From Psychrobacter sp. UBA3483 (GTDB lineage Bacteria; Pseudomonadota; Gammaproteobacteria; Pseudomonadales; Moraxellaceae): a stretch of DNA of 64,000 nt. The stretch's first letter is position 1. Every line of letters starts with the position of its first letter. Where the stretch lies: assembly GCF_002377905.1 (NCBI RefSeq), contig NZ_DFQS01000004.1:1-64000 (forward strand). Direction: 5' to 3'. The notes below the pieces were generated by a model. That model had not been told where the DNA came from. It saw only the letters and a list, made by a program, of their open reading frames with translations, and ran no database searches. Position numbers and translations under genes: made by a program. This document shows positions 7,052-16,617 of this stretch, in pieces.

Positions 7052-9436
7052 TTATTTCGTTTCTTCGCCAGCTAAGAAGAACCAAGTATCTAGCACTGAG
7101 TCAGGGTTTAGTGACACTGAGTTGATACCTTGTTCCATGAGCCAAAACGCAAGATCTGGATGATCTGATGGACCTTGACCACAAATACCAATGTATTTGC
7201 CCGCTTTGTTACAAGCTTCAATCGCCATAGACAATAGCTTCTTAACCGCAGGATCACGCTCATCAAATAGATGTGAGACGATACCTGAGTCACGGTCAAG
7301 ACCTAGCGTTAACTGAGTCAAATCGTTTGAACCGATTGAGAAACCATCGAAGTGCTCTAGGAAATCTTCTGCTAATAGGGCGTTGGTTGGTAGCTCACAC
7401 ATCATGATGACGCGCAGACCATTTTCGCCACGTTTTAGACCGTTTTTCGCGAGTAGCTCGATGACCTCTTTTGCTTCGCCAACGGTACGAACGAATGGAA
7501 TCATAATCTCAACGTTGGTCAAGCCCATCTCATCGCGGACACGTTTCAATGCTTTACACTCAAGCTCGAAGCAATCACGGAAGTTGTCAGACACATAACG
7601 ACTGGCGCCGCGGAAACCAAGCATTGGGTTTTCTTCTGATGGCTCGTATAATTTACCGCCAAGCAAGTTAGCATATTCGTTTGATTTAAAATCAGACATA
7701 CGCACAATAACTGGTTGATCCATAAAGGCTACGGCTAAGGTTGAGATACCTTCGACCAATTTATCCACATAGAAATCGACTGGTGAGGCATAACCGGCGA
7801 TACGCTCATTGATAGCTTGGGCGATTTCACGTGGTAAGCTGTTCATATTTAGTAGCGCTTTTGGATGCACGCCAATCATACGGTTGATGATGAACTCTAA
7901 ACGCGCAAGACCGATACCTTCGTTTGGCATTTGGGTAAATGAGAAGGCGCGATCTGGGTTACCCACGTTCATCATGACTTTGAAGGCAAGCTCTGGCATA
8001 GATTCAACAGAGTTGGTCTGTACTTCAAAATCAATCTGACCTTCATAGATAAAGCCAGTATCACCTTCAGCACAAGAAACAGTGACGTCTTGACCATCAA
8101 CCAATAATTCAGTGGCATTACCACAACCAACGATAGCTGGAACGCCAAGCTCACGGGCGATAATCGCCGCGTGACAAGTACGACCACCACGGTTGGTGAT
8201 AATGGCAGAAGCACGCTTCATGACTGGTTCCCAATCTGGATCCGTCATATCCGATACCAAGACGTCGCCGTCTTGTACTTTGTCCATCTCGTTTAGATTG
8301 CTAACGATACGTACTTTACCAGCGCCGATGCGTTGACCGATTGAACGACCTTCACATAGGATTTTAGCATCGCCAGTATTGATGATATAACGCTCCATGA
8401 CATTGCTGTCTTGGCGGCTCTTAACGGTTTCTGGACGTGCTTGTACGATAAAGATTTCACCGCTGTCGCCGTCTTTTGCCCACTCGATATCCATCGCTTG
8501 ACCGTAATGCTTTTCAATGGTCATGGCTTGTTTGGCAAGCGAGTTTAGTTCTTCAGTGGTTAAAGAGAACTGCATGCGCTCTTGTTTTTCCACATCGACG
8601 GTTTTGACAGACTTAGTGGTACTGCCTTCATCACCATAGATCATTTTCTTATGCTTGCTGCCTAGATTACGGCGAATGACCGCAGGCTTACCATTTTCAA
8701 GCAATTTTTTGGAGATATAGAATTCGTCAGGGTTGACCGCACCTTGCACAACCATTTCACCTAGGCCATAGCTTGAGGTGATAAAGACCACTTGATCAAA
8801 GCCACTTTCGGTATCTAGGGTAAACATCACGCCAGCAGCGCCAGTTTCTGAACGTACCATGCGCTGTACAGCAGCAGATAGGGCAACGCCTTCGTGCTCA
8901 AAACCTTTATGCACACGATAAGAGATGGCGCGGTCATTATATAAAGAGGCGAATACTTCTTTAATGGCAATCAGGACGTTGTCAATGCCACGAATATTCA
9001 AGAAGGTTTCTTGTTGACCGGCAAATGACGCATCTGGCAAATCTTCAGCAGTCGCAGAAGAACGTACCGCAACCGCGATGTCTTCGCCGCCACTCATGGT
9101 TTCAAACGACTGACGCACTTCTTGCTCAAGGTCGCTTGGCAGCTCTTGCTCAATAATCCAAGTACGGATTTTTTTACCCGTCTCAGCAAGCTTATTGACA
9201 TCATTCACATCAAGGGTTTTAAGCTCGTTGTTGATTTTGTCAAGTAAGCCTGTTTCTGTCAAAAAGCGATTGAACGCATTTGAAGTGGTCGCAAAGCCAC
9301 CTGGAACGCTGACACCCAAATCAGATAGATGGCTGATCATCTCGCCAAGCGAGGCATTCTTGCCGCCAACCATCTCAATGTCATCTTTTCCTAGCTGATC
9401 AAGATTGATTACAAGTGCTGTAGATTGCGCTGCCAT
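7052..9436 (-). CDS. ppsA: Phosphoenolpyruvate synthase
   Basis: Converts pyruvate and ATP to PEP, AMP and phosphate, the entry to gluconeogenesis from three-carbon substrates. The 794 residues match the family length. The N-terminal ATP-binding domain contains GGKNASLGEMISHLS and AVRSSATAEDLPDASFAGQQ. The phosphohistidine domain has GGRTCHAAIIARELGVPAIV with the catalytic His. The PEP-binding domain has GFRGASRY, EIMIPFVRT and the C-terminal GICGQGPSDHPD with the conserved Cys. It is divergent from ppsR, whose product switches this enzyme by reversible phosphorylation, presumably on the Thr of GGRTCH. The transcript probably ends at the hairpin at 6963-6999. Confidence 0.98.
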   Translation of the reverse strand: MAAQSTALVINLDQLGKDDIEMVGGKNASLGEMISHLSDLGVSVPGGFATTSNAFNRFLTETGLLDKINNELKTLDVNDVNKLAETGKKIRTWIIEQELPSDLEQEVRQSFETMSGGEDIAVAVRSSATAEDLPDASFAGQQETFLNIRGIDNVLIAIKEVFASLYNDRAISYRVHKGFEHEGVALSAAVQRMVRSETGAAGVMFTLDTESGFDQVVFITSSYGLGEMVVQGAVNPDEFYISKKLLENGKPAVIRRNLGSKHKKMIYGDEGSTTKSVKTVDVEKQERMQFSLTTEELNSLAKQAMTIEKHYGQAMDIEWAKDGDSGEIFIVQARPETVKSRQDSNVMERYIINTGDAKILCEGRSIGQRIGAGKVRIVSNLNEMDKVQDGDVLVSDMTDPDWEPVMKRASAIITNRGGRTCHAAIIARELGVPAIVGCGNATELLVDGQDVTVSCAEGDTGFIYEGQIDFEVQTNSVESMPELAFKVMMNVGNPDRAFSFTQMPNEGIGLARLEFIINRMIGVHPKALLNMNSLPREIAQAINERIAGYASPVDFYVDKLVEGISTLAVAFMDQPVIVRMSDFKSNEYANLLGGKLYEPSEENPMLGFRGASRYVSDNFRDCFELECKALKRVRDEMGLTNVEIMIPFVRTVGEAKEVIELLAKNGLKRGENGLRVIMMCELPTNALLAEDFLEHFDGFSIGSNDLTQLTLGLDRDSGIVSHLFDERDPAVKKLLSMAIEACNKAGKYIGICGQGPSDHPDLAFWLMEQGINSVSLNPDSVLDTWFFLAGEETK

Positions 9437-9863
9437 GATAACTCCAGAAAATAAGGTTATTTAGTAAAGATTATAACGGTCGATTATACCCCTATATTTG
9501 CCTAATTTCGATACCTAGAACCAAATAAATCGTCAAAAATATACAAATTGTGGCGATTGCTACATATTTGCGCGGAAAAACCTTAATATTTGGCTACTTG
9601 AATATAGTAAGAAGCGAAATATAATTGATTTTTAGAGGAAAAAGTTGCCAATACAAAACCTTCCTTTATAGCAATAAGACAAATGTATAAATACCCTTAA
9701 TAAATGCCTTTATTGTATAGCGTTTACTAAGTGTACGCCTGTAACATAGATTTCTATTAGACAGCTATTGTGCGTATAATATAGGGCATAAAGAACAATC
9801 AGCTAAAGATTTTCTGCGCTAAATAAAAGCGCTTATTGAGGTTTTAACCAAGGTGTTCACGTT
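9437..9863. promoter_or_regulatory. Divergent ppsA/ppsR promoter region
   Basis: A 427-base AT-rich spacer that must carry both promoters. On the plus strand a perfect -10 hexamer TATAAT stands at 9775-9780, about 84 bases before the ppsR ATG, but the -35 at 17-base spacing is poor. No RNA gene or open frame was seen. Confidence 0.4.
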
Positions 9864-10760
9864 ATGTTTGCAAACAATCCGCCCGAAGCAGCCAATCCGA
9901 CCATCCAAAACAAACAAGCGTTGCAAGTAGATAACGACCAAAATATTAGAACGGCATTTTTTATCTCTGATGGGACGGCGATTACCGCAGAAACCCTTGG
10001 ACGCGCTATTTTAAGTCAATTTGCTTCTGTGCCTTTTGAGACTCGGGTACTGCCTTATGTCGATAGCTTAGATCGTGCTGAAGAAGCGGTCGAACAAATC
10101 AATATGGCCTACCAACGTGATGGGTTACTGCCCTTGGTGTTTGATACGATTGTCAGCCCTGAAATTCGAGAAAAAATTAACTCAGCGCATAGCTGTAATT
10201 TGGATATGTATGAAGGGCTAATCGGCCGAGTAGCAGAAGAGACGGGTGTTGAGCCGGACGCGCATTCGGGCCATGCGCATGATAACGTTGATTCTGAAAC
10301 TTATAAAGAACGTATTGATGCCGTGCATTTTGCCCTAGATAACGATGATGGTGCACGTACTCGTCATTATCATGCCGCAGATATCATTCTTATCGGCGTT
10401 TCGCGTTCTGGTAAAACCCCAACCTCACTGTATTTGGCGCTACAATTTGGTATTCGAGCGGCAAACTATCCGTTAACTGAAGAAGATTTAAATGACAATC
10501 AATTACCAAAAGCCTTACGTGAGCATAAGCACAAGTTATTTGGCCTATTAATCGATACCGATCGCTTGGTAAAAATTCGTCAAGAACGCCGCGCGGGCAG
10601 CCGTTATTCTAGCTATCAGCAATGTCAGCAAGAACAACGCGCCATACAGGGCATTTATATCTCGCAAGGGATTCCAAGTCTTGATGTCTCTGAGATGTCT
10701 GTTGAAGAGATTGCCACACGTATCTTGCAGATGACGGGACTTAAACGCCGTATCGGCTAA
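9864..10760 (+). CDS. ppsR: PEP synthase regulatory protein (kinase/pyrophosphorylase)
   Basis: A 298-residue DUF299-family protein. Family members inactivate PEP synthase by ADP-dependent phosphorylation of a threonine and reactivate it by phosphate-dependent removal. The diagnostic start AFFISDGTAITAETLGRAIL is at residues 31-50, after a polar 30-residue lead. The P-loop-like GVSRSGKTPTSLYLA lies at 178-192, and TDRLVKIRQERR and SYQQCQQEQRAI follow. Its position divergent from ppsA strongly supports PEP synthase as its target rather than pyruvate phosphate dikinase, the partner of the related PDRP proteins. The start has AAGG about 11 bases upstream. Confidence 0.95.
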   Translation: MFANNPPEAANPTIQNKQALQVDNDQNIRTAFFISDGTAITAETLGRAILSQFASVPFETRVLPYVDSLDRAEEAVEQINMAYQRDGLLPLVFDTIVSPEIREKINSAHSCNLDMYEGLIGRVAEETGVEPDAHSGHAHDNVDSETYKERIDAVHFALDNDDGARTRHYHAADIILIGVSRSGKTPTSLYLALQFGIRAANYPLTEEDLNDNQLPKALREHKHKLFGLLIDTDRLVKIRQERRAGSRYSSYQQCQQEQRAIQGIYISQGIPSLDVSEMSVEEIATRILQMTGLKRRIG

Positions 10761-10949
10761 AGGGATTAATCAACAGCGCATAACGAATAACGGCTATGGC
10801 CATAACGTAACTGTCGCCAATATTGCAAAATATCCTATCAGCACGTATGGTAGGCACGCTTTAGCGCTATGAGTCTAACTTGATCGTTACTTGTAGATAT
10901 TCATAGTCTAAAAAACACACAGATTTATAAATTAATAAAAGAGGATACG

Positions 10950-12593
10950 ATGGGAAGCAAACCGATAAGCGACGCGACCAATGACACGGGTAAAGACATT
11001 CATACCGAGGTGTCTAATAAAGAAAGCGGCCGCGCGCCGAACCCTGAGCATACTGAAGGCAAAACTAAAAAAGCAAAAATTGAGCAAACCCATGAGCAAG
11101 TTACTGAAGATATCATGCATCACCCTGACTTGGTCAATCCGCTTGATGATATCCGCATCGATATTAAAACCCCTTTTACCAAAGACTCGCAGCGTATCAA
11201 AGGCGACAAGCATAAGTATGAATATGACGCCGTTGTCCTAGGCGCAGGGCCTGCTGGTGAAGCGGCGGCGATGAAGCTGACCAAGGCGGGTAAAAAAGTC
11301 GCAGTGATTGATCCGCGTGAACAGGTTGGTGGTAACTCGACCCATGTGGGCACGATTCCAAGTAAGGCTTTGCGTCAATCGGTCTTTAACCTGATTAACT
11401 TTCGCCGTGACCCTATGTTTACTAAGGCGATGGAGTATCAGCAAGTTCCCCTAAACCGCGTGCTGGCCAATGCGCGCCGAGTCATACGCAATCAAGTAAG
11501 CACCCATACCCGTTTTTATGAGCGCAACCGTATTGATGTGATACATGGTTGGGCGAGCTTTGTTGATGCGCATACCTTGAGTGTCGAAAAGGACGACGGC
11601 GTCTTTGAAACCGTGACCTTTAATAAAGCCATTATTACCGTTGGAAGCCGTCCTTATCGTCCTGATATTTTAGACTTTGACCATCCGCGTGTGTTTGACT
11701 CTGATAAAATCTTGCAAATGGATTATGTGGTCAAAAAAATCATCATTTATGGTGCAGGCGTTATCGGTTGTGAATATGCCTCTATCTTTACTGGTCTTGG
11801 CTATAAAGTTGACTTAATCAATAACCAAAATCAATTGCTCAATTATTTAGACAGTGAGATTAGTGATGCCATCGCTCATGACTTTAGACAATTCGGCGTC
11901 TTGATTCGTAGCAATGAAGAGATTGACCATCTAGAGACGCATGATGATTATGTGGTCTTGCATCTAAAAAGTGGCAAGCGTATCAAATCAGATGCCATTC
12001 TTTGGTCAAATGGACGTTCGGGCAATACCGAAGGCTTAAACCTAGAAGCCATTGGGCTGGAAGCCAATAGCCGTGGTCAGCTAAAAGTAGATGACACCTA
12101 TTGCACCGGCGTGGAAAATATCTATGCCGCTGGTGACGTCATCGGTTGGCCATCATTGGCATCAGCGGCCTACGATCAAGGACGCTGTGCCGCAGCGTTT
12201 ATGGTTGGTGACAGTGATGCCGAGCCAGTATCAAGCGTTCCAACGGGTATCTATACCATCCCTGAGATTTCTTGTATCGGTAAAACTGAGCAAGAGCTGA
12301 CCGATGAAAAGGTCCCCTATGAAGTCGGGCAGGCGTTCTTCAAACATCTGGCACGGGCGCAAATCATTGGTGAGCGTTCGGGCGTATTAAAGATTTTGTT
12401 CCACCGTGAGACGCTTGAAATTTTAGGCATTCATTGCTATGGCAATCACGCCTCAGAGATTATTCACATTGGTCAGGCGGTCATGAAGTGCAATAACACG
12501 CTTGAGTATTTTGTGAACACAACTTTTAACTATCCAACGATGGCAGAAGCCTATCGCGTCGCCGCTCTCAATGGTTTAAATCGCGTTTTTTAA
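10950..12593 (+). CDS. sthA: Soluble pyridine nucleotide transhydrogenase with N-terminal extension
   Basis: An FAD enzyme that exchanges reducing equivalents between NADPH and NAD+ in the cytosol. The FAD fold begins at residue about 92 (DAVVLGAGPAGEAA). The segment GGNSTHVGTIPSKALRQS shows Ser and Thr where disulfide reductases have their two redox cysteines, as expected for SthA. The second nucleotide-binding fold is IIIYGAGVIGCEYASIF, and the second FAD contact is IYAAGDVIGWPSLASAA. The protein has 547 residues against about 465 in Escherichia coli. The difference is about 90 N-terminal residues rich in Lys, Glu and Thr, which are unlike a targeting signal. AGAGG precedes the start. A terminator follows at 12624. 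Confidence 0.95.
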   Translation: MGSKPISDATNDTGKDIHTEVSNKESGRAPNPEHTEGKTKKAKIEQTHEQVTEDIMHHPDLVNPLDDIRIDIKTPFTKDSQRIKGDKHKYEYDAVVLGAGPAGEAAAMKLTKAGKKVAVIDPREQVGGNSTHVGTIPSKALRQSVFNLINFRRDPMFTKAMEYQQVPLNRVLANARRVIRNQVSTHTRFYERNRIDVIHGWASFVDAHTLSVEKDDGVFETVTFNKAIITVGSRPYRPDILDFDHPRVFDSDKILQMDYVVKKIIIYGAGVIGCEYASIFTGLGYKVDLINNQNQLLNYLDSEISDAIAHDFRQFGVLIRSNEEIDHLETHDDYVVLHLKSGKRIKSDAILWSNGRSGNTEGLNLEAIGLEANSRGQLKVDDTYCTGVENIYAAGDVIGWPSLASAAYDQGRCAAAFMVGDSDAEPVSSVPTGIYTIPEISCIGKTEQELTDEKVPYEVGQAFFKHLARAQIIGERSGVLKILFHRETLEILGIHCYGNHASEIIHIGQAVMKCNNTLEYFVNTTFNYPTMAEAYRVAALNGLNRVF

Positions 12594-12623
12594 CCCAAAC
12601 ACCATCAAGTCAGATAAATAAAG

Positions 12624-12656
12624 AAGCGCCTGCTTATCGAGTAGGCGCTTTTTTTT
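12624..12656. terminator. Terminator between convergent sthA and the export operon
   Basis: A 10-bp stem (12624-12633 with 12641-12650, one G-U pair) around a 7-base loop, then a T run to 12656. A-rich sequence on the left side lets it work on the minus strand too, for the permease operon ending at 12706. Confidence 0.9.
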
Positions 12657-12705
12657 GAGGTATTTTTTATAGCATAAACGCCAATACTATCCATATGTTT
12701 TTATA

Positions 12706-13938
12706 CTAAAAGGCGGTTTTGCTTTGGCTGGTACGCCAGCGAAAAAGTAGCAGTAATAAAAAGTAAAATGCCCACAGTCCTGCCAATGCGTAAAAACCAG
12801 TCGCGACTTGCGCCACACTCGCGCCCATTTGATTAAGCTGAACAGAGGTATTAATACCAGGTGTCGTCGGTATGACCCAGCGGATGATTTGTAAAAACTC
12901 TGGTAATTGATTGGCAGGCCATGGATATCCGCTGACAAAAAACATCGGTAGCGAGCTAAAAATCAAGATTTGCATACTGCGCTCACGCTGACGGAACCAC
13001 AGCCCAAACACGCAGCCAAGCGTGGCGACAGTTGGGCAAAATAGCAACAAAAATAACAAGCTGCCAAGCATGTTTTGACCACGTGGATAATGATGCAGCT
13101 CAAAGGTCCAGCCATAATAAAAGCAGCCGATGATAAAGCTGAACATACTGAGCGCTGCAATACGGCCAAGCCAGCCGCGAATACTGGCGGTATGACGACG
13201 CTGCTCATACCACGTCCCAATTAACATCGCTGTCGACATCAACAGGGTTTGTTGCAGAATAAGAATAGCGACTGCTGGCACCACGTAAGCGCCATAGCCT
13301 TCGGTTTGATTATATAAAGGGATGATTCTTAACGGTACCGCTTGGGTATTTGCCGCTGCGGTCGCAGAATACGCCCCTTGCGCCACGCTTTTTTTAATCT
13401 CAACGCCTGCTGAAACCGTACTGACCGCCTGCAAAAAACCCATTTGAACGTTTTTATTTAATAGAAAATAACCACCATTGCCTAATACGCTGACGCTTGC
13501 TGCTTTGCCAGATAAGACTTGCTGTTCAAGTCCACTTGGGATAATCATATAGCCGGCAATATCATCGGACCACATCGCTTGTTGAGCGTCTTGCTCATTT
13601 AAAAAACGCTTGGTATCGAGCTGCGGGCTGGCACTGGCGTAACGAACGATGGTTTGAGACAAATTGCTATTGTCTTGATCGACAATACCAACGGGCACAT
13701 GATTGACCACTTCGGTTGAATACGGCCAAGGATAAAAGAAGCCATAAATAATCGGCGCAATCATGAGCAGTAGTAGTACGCCTTTATCAGAAAAGACGTC
13801 TTTGATAGTTTGCAAAAAACTGCCGAAAAAGTTCTGTGATGGCGAATGAGTTTTTGCCTCTAATGTAGCATTGGACGGCTGATTTTTTGTTGCTATGAGG
13901 TTTTCTTGAGATAAAGGCTCTTTTGGTGTCATAACCAT
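12706..13938 (-). CDS. ABC-2 type permease (second of two)
   Basis: A 410-residue inner-membrane permease of the ABC-2 type, YhhJ/YbhR-like. One membrane helix near residues 52-72 (VLLLLMIAPIIYGFFYPWPY) is followed by a large periplasmic domain (VGIVDQDNSNLSQTIVRYAS and IAGYMIIPSGLEQQV) and about five C-terminal helices from residue 220 on, including FFVSGYPWPANQLPEFLQII, typical of this class. Such pairs export drugs or other compounds together with an HlyD adaptor and TolC. Its ATG overlaps the upstream permease stop by one base (TAATG), so it is translationally coupled. There is no ATP-binding domain in it or elsewhere in the operon. Substrate unknown. Confidence 0.9.
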   Translation of the reverse strand: MVMTPKEPLSQENLIATKNQPSNATLEAKTHSPSQNFFGSFLQTIKDVFSDKGVLLLLMIAPIIYGFFYPWPYSTEVVNHVPVGIVDQDNSNLSQTIVRYASASPQLDTKRFLNEQDAQQAMWSDDIAGYMIIPSGLEQQVLSGKAASVSVLGNGGYFLLNKNVQMGFLQAVSTVSAGVEIKKSVAQGAYSATAAANTQAVPLRIIPLYNQTEGYGAYVVPAVAILILQQTLLMSTAMLIGTWYEQRRHTASIRGWLGRIAALSMFSFIIGCFYYGWTFELHHYPRGQNMLGSLLFLLLFCPTVATLGCVFGLWFRQRERSMQILIFSSLPMFFVSGYPWPANQLPEFLQIIRWVIPTTPGINTSVQLNQMGASVAQVATGFYALAGLWAFYFLLLLLFRWRTSQSKTAF

Positions 13939-15230
13939 TAGCGTGCTCCCCAGCGTTCAGGATGTGCGAGCGCGCGCTTGCTCAATAAGGCGGCTAAAAA
14001 CATAGTGACAATCGTCGCAAGCGTCAGTCCATAGACAATGGGTAGTGAGATGGCAACCGGCGCTTGCATCTGTAATTGCGCTATATGCAGCTTAAGGTAA
14101 TGGGTCAATGGTAAGGCATCTGACCAATGCTGAGCGTTTTTACTGATGGCGATATAAGGAAACGTTACCCCAGCAAATGCATAAGAAGGCGCTGAAATAA
14201 AACCGGTAGACGATAAACCCATGCGTAATGAAAATGAGGTTAAAGTAAATATCGCGCCAAGCCAAAACGACAACATCATCAATAATACCAGACCAATATA
14301 AGTCGCCATGATTGAGCTGGTAGCGACCGCTTGCTGCGGCGTGGCGAGCCATAATGCCAGAACTGACCATAAGCTATAAGCCAGCATGGGCCAAAAGTAC
14401 TTACCCAATAAACCAAATAGCAAAACCGAAATATTGGCTTTTCTTGGCTTATTATCTTCAGCTGGTACTGCCGTCGTCTGGCTATTTTTAATAGTGGTTA
14501 AATCAGGCTGACCACTATTAATAAAGTCATACCAAACGCCTATTTTCTTATCGCGTAATTCCCGCCCAATGGTCGTCGCGCCAATGACCATGGCTAAGAT
14601 ATGCAGCAGCGCTGGGATAACCGTTGATGCTAAAAACTGTTGATAATCGGTAGCGGCATTAAACAAACTGATGCGCTGAATACCAATGGGCGAGTAAGCA
14701 ATCGCTGCTTGCGAGGGTGCCATGCCTTTTTTGACCAAACGCTGTATTTCAACGCCTGCCGATAGCGTCCCAATCACCGATTGTACACTGGTTTGGATAA
14801 TGCCAGAATGAGTGCCGTATTGGGCATTTACTTGCAATACAATCGGCGCCGGTTTACTCGATGAAATATTGCGCGAGAAATCCTCTGGAATAATAACCAC
14901 CGCATAGATATCACGTTGCAGGAGCGCTGCTTCTACTGCTGCTGGCGAGTGATAAAGCTGTCTGACTGTCAGGTTAGGATTGGCTTCTAAATAACGCACC
15001 GCAGTATTGGCAACAGGGCCACGATCGTTATCCACGACGCCAATGGGTAAATCGGTGATTTGTATTTGTGAAAAAATCCACCAAATCAACAGCACGGTCG
15101 CAAGAGGTATCCAGACCACCATGCTCAAATCCCACGGGTTTTTGGCTAAAAACCGGCGCTCGTAGGCTGCACTGCGTATAAAAGCGCCGATTAATCCGCC
15201 GCGTTGCCCGTTTTGCTCAGTCAGGCGCAT
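13938..15230 (-). CDS. ABC-2 type permease (first of two)
   Basis: A 430-residue inner-membrane permease with the same layout as its neighbour: an N-terminal helix (residues about 33-53, LSMVVWIPLATVLLIWWIFS), a periplasmic domain starting LPIGVVDNDRGPVANTAVRY and including VVIIPEDFSRNI, then C-terminal helices from about 205, with an inserted polar loop (TIKNSQTTAVPAEDNKPRKA) between them. The two permeases are likely paralogues forming a heterodimer. It starts 3 bases after the HlyD gene stop, so coupling is tight. No Walker motifs are present. I infer a role in export together with the HlyD and TolC-type proteins. Confidence 0.9.
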   Translation of the reverse strand: MRLTEQNGQRGGLIGAFIRSAAYERRFLAKNPWDLSMVVWIPLATVLLIWWIFSQIQITDLPIGVVDNDRGPVANTAVRYLEANPNLTVRQLYHSPAAVEAALLQRDIYAVVIIPEDFSRNISSSKPAPIVLQVNAQYGTHSGIIQTSVQSVIGTLSAGVEIQRLVKKGMAPSQAAIAYSPIGIQRISLFNAATDYQQFLASTVIPALLHILAMVIGATTIGRELRDKKIGVWYDFINSGQPDLTTIKNSQTTAVPAEDNKPRKANISVLLFGLLGKYFWPMLAYSLWSVLALWLATPQQAVATSSIMATYIGLVLLMMLSFWLGAIFTLTSFSLRMGLSSTGFISAPSYAFAGVTFPYIAISKNAQHWSDALPLTHYLKLHIAQLQMQAPVAISLPIVYGLTLATIVTMFLAALLSKRALAHPERWGAR

Positions 15231-15233
15231 GGC

Positions 15234-16511
15234 TTACTCTTTGGTCTGATTGGCAAGGGCTGGATTGATATTGACAACCACGCTCATCCCCGAACGGATA
15301 CGTCTATCAGGTGCTGATGGTCGCGCTTTAACTTCAAAGGTGCGCACATCAAAACCATCGTTGTTATTGGTCGGACGCCATGTAGCAAAGTCAGATAAGG
15401 TTGAGGTTGCATAAACGGTAAACTGCTTGGTATAAGGCTTTTCAGGCGAGGATAAAGCAGGAATCGTACCCATAAAACGCTGCCCAATGGCAAACTGGTT
15501 TAAGTAGGTTTCAGTGACGTTGAGTACCACCCATTGATCGTCGGTATTAACCAAGGTAAGCAGCGGTACGCCTTGCCCAATGACTTCGCCAGCGTTGACG
15601 ATGACATTATCCACGATACCGGCAATTGGACTTTTTAAATTCGCTTCTTCTTTGGCGACCAGTGCTTCTTCTAGTTGCGCATCGACTTGGGCAACTTGCG
15701 CTGTCGCGGCAGACTTGTCTTCGCTGCGAGCGCCTTCTTTTGCCAAATCATACTGTAAGCGCGCCGCTTCTGTCTTATCTTGAGTGGCTAAATATTGCGC
15801 ATAAGCTTCATCGCGCTTTTGCCGTGCCATCAGACCTTCTTCATAAAGACGGTTGACGCGCTGATAAGTATTTTCTGCCAAATCAGACGCCGCTTTATTG
15901 GCTTGCCAAGCCGCTTTTGCTTGCGCGATTTCTTGCGGGCGGGCACCGTTTTCTGCTTTATCAAGCTGGCTTTGCGCCATTTGCTTGCCAGCACGCGCCT
16001 GATTGATTTTAGCGTTAATCTCAGGTGAGTCCATTTCAATAAGCTGCTGACCGACCGTCACCGCATCACCTTCTGTAACCATAATTTGTGCAATACGCCC
16101 CGGCACCTTTGCCGCAATAGACGTTTGCTGCATTTGCATCTGCCCCTGTAAGGTGATGATTTCAGGCTCATTATGTTGATTGCTTTTATACAAACCATAA
16201 GCAATTGCCCCTAAAACAAGCAGCACAACAAGTACCAAAATCGCCTTTTTTATCACGGCAGATTTATCCGCTTTTGCAGGCTCGCGTTTATAAGGCGGCA
16301 CCGCTTGCTCTTGGTCAATATCAGTGCTGTCGATTCTATTAGTACTATCGACGCTATCAGCACTATCAAAGCCGGATTCAGTCGGTTTAGTGTCATTAAG
16401 CGCATCAGCATCAACGGGCGTTTGTTCATGATGACTGCGGTTTGTTTCAGCAGTTTGGTCTGCAGCAGGTAGTTTGCGTGAGTCGCCTGATTCGTTATTA
16501 GATTCAGTCAT
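15234..16511 (-). CDS. HlyD-family periplasmic adaptor (membrane fusion protein)
   Basis: A 425-residue adaptor that would link the permeases to the outer membrane channel. One membrane anchor lies at residues about 89-108 (AILVLVVLLVLGAIAYGLYK). It is followed by the lipoyl-like half-motif AAKVPGRIAQIMVTEGDAVT, an alpha-helical hairpin (about 165-280, rich in Ala, Gln and Glu), the returning half IAGIVDNVIVNAGEVIGQG and a beta-barrel domain ending VRTFEVKARPS and IRSGMSVVVNI. The first 85 residues are cytosolic, acidic and rich in Asp, Ser and Thr (DSADSVDSTNRIDSTDIDQE), longer than usual. It lies between the TolC-type gene (106-base gap) and the permeases (3-base gap). Confidence 0.92.
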   Translation of the reverse strand: MTESNNESGDSRKLPAADQTAETNRSHHEQTPVDADALNDTKPTESGFDSADSVDSTNRIDSTDIDQEQAVPPYKREPAKADKSAVIKKAILVLVVLLVLGAIAYGLYKSNQHNEPEIITLQGQMQMQQTSIAAKVPGRIAQIMVTEGDAVTVGQQLIEMDSPEINAKINQARAGKQMAQSQLDKAENGARPQEIAQAKAAWQANKAASDLAENTYQRVNRLYEEGLMARQKRDEAYAQYLATQDKTEAARLQYDLAKEGARSEDKSAATAQVAQVDAQLEEALVAKEEANLKSPIAGIVDNVIVNAGEVIGQGVPLLTLVNTDDQWVVLNVTETYLNQFAIGQRFMGTIPALSSPEKPYTKQFTVYATSTLSDFATWRPTNNNDGFDVRTFEVKARPSAPDRRIRSGMSVVVNINPALANQTKE

Positions 16512-16617
16512 GACAGTGAGATTCCTAAAGCGATAAAGTCGATAATAAGCAGAATAGTGTTGGCGTTATTTATTCTTGGCAATTCATATGATTATTGAAT
16601 ACGTTTTACTAAATAAG

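Noticed and set aside
10779..10812. Palindrome after ppsR as a terminator
   Set aside because: Only a 10-base self-complementary centre (TATGGCCATA) is present, with no loop or T run.
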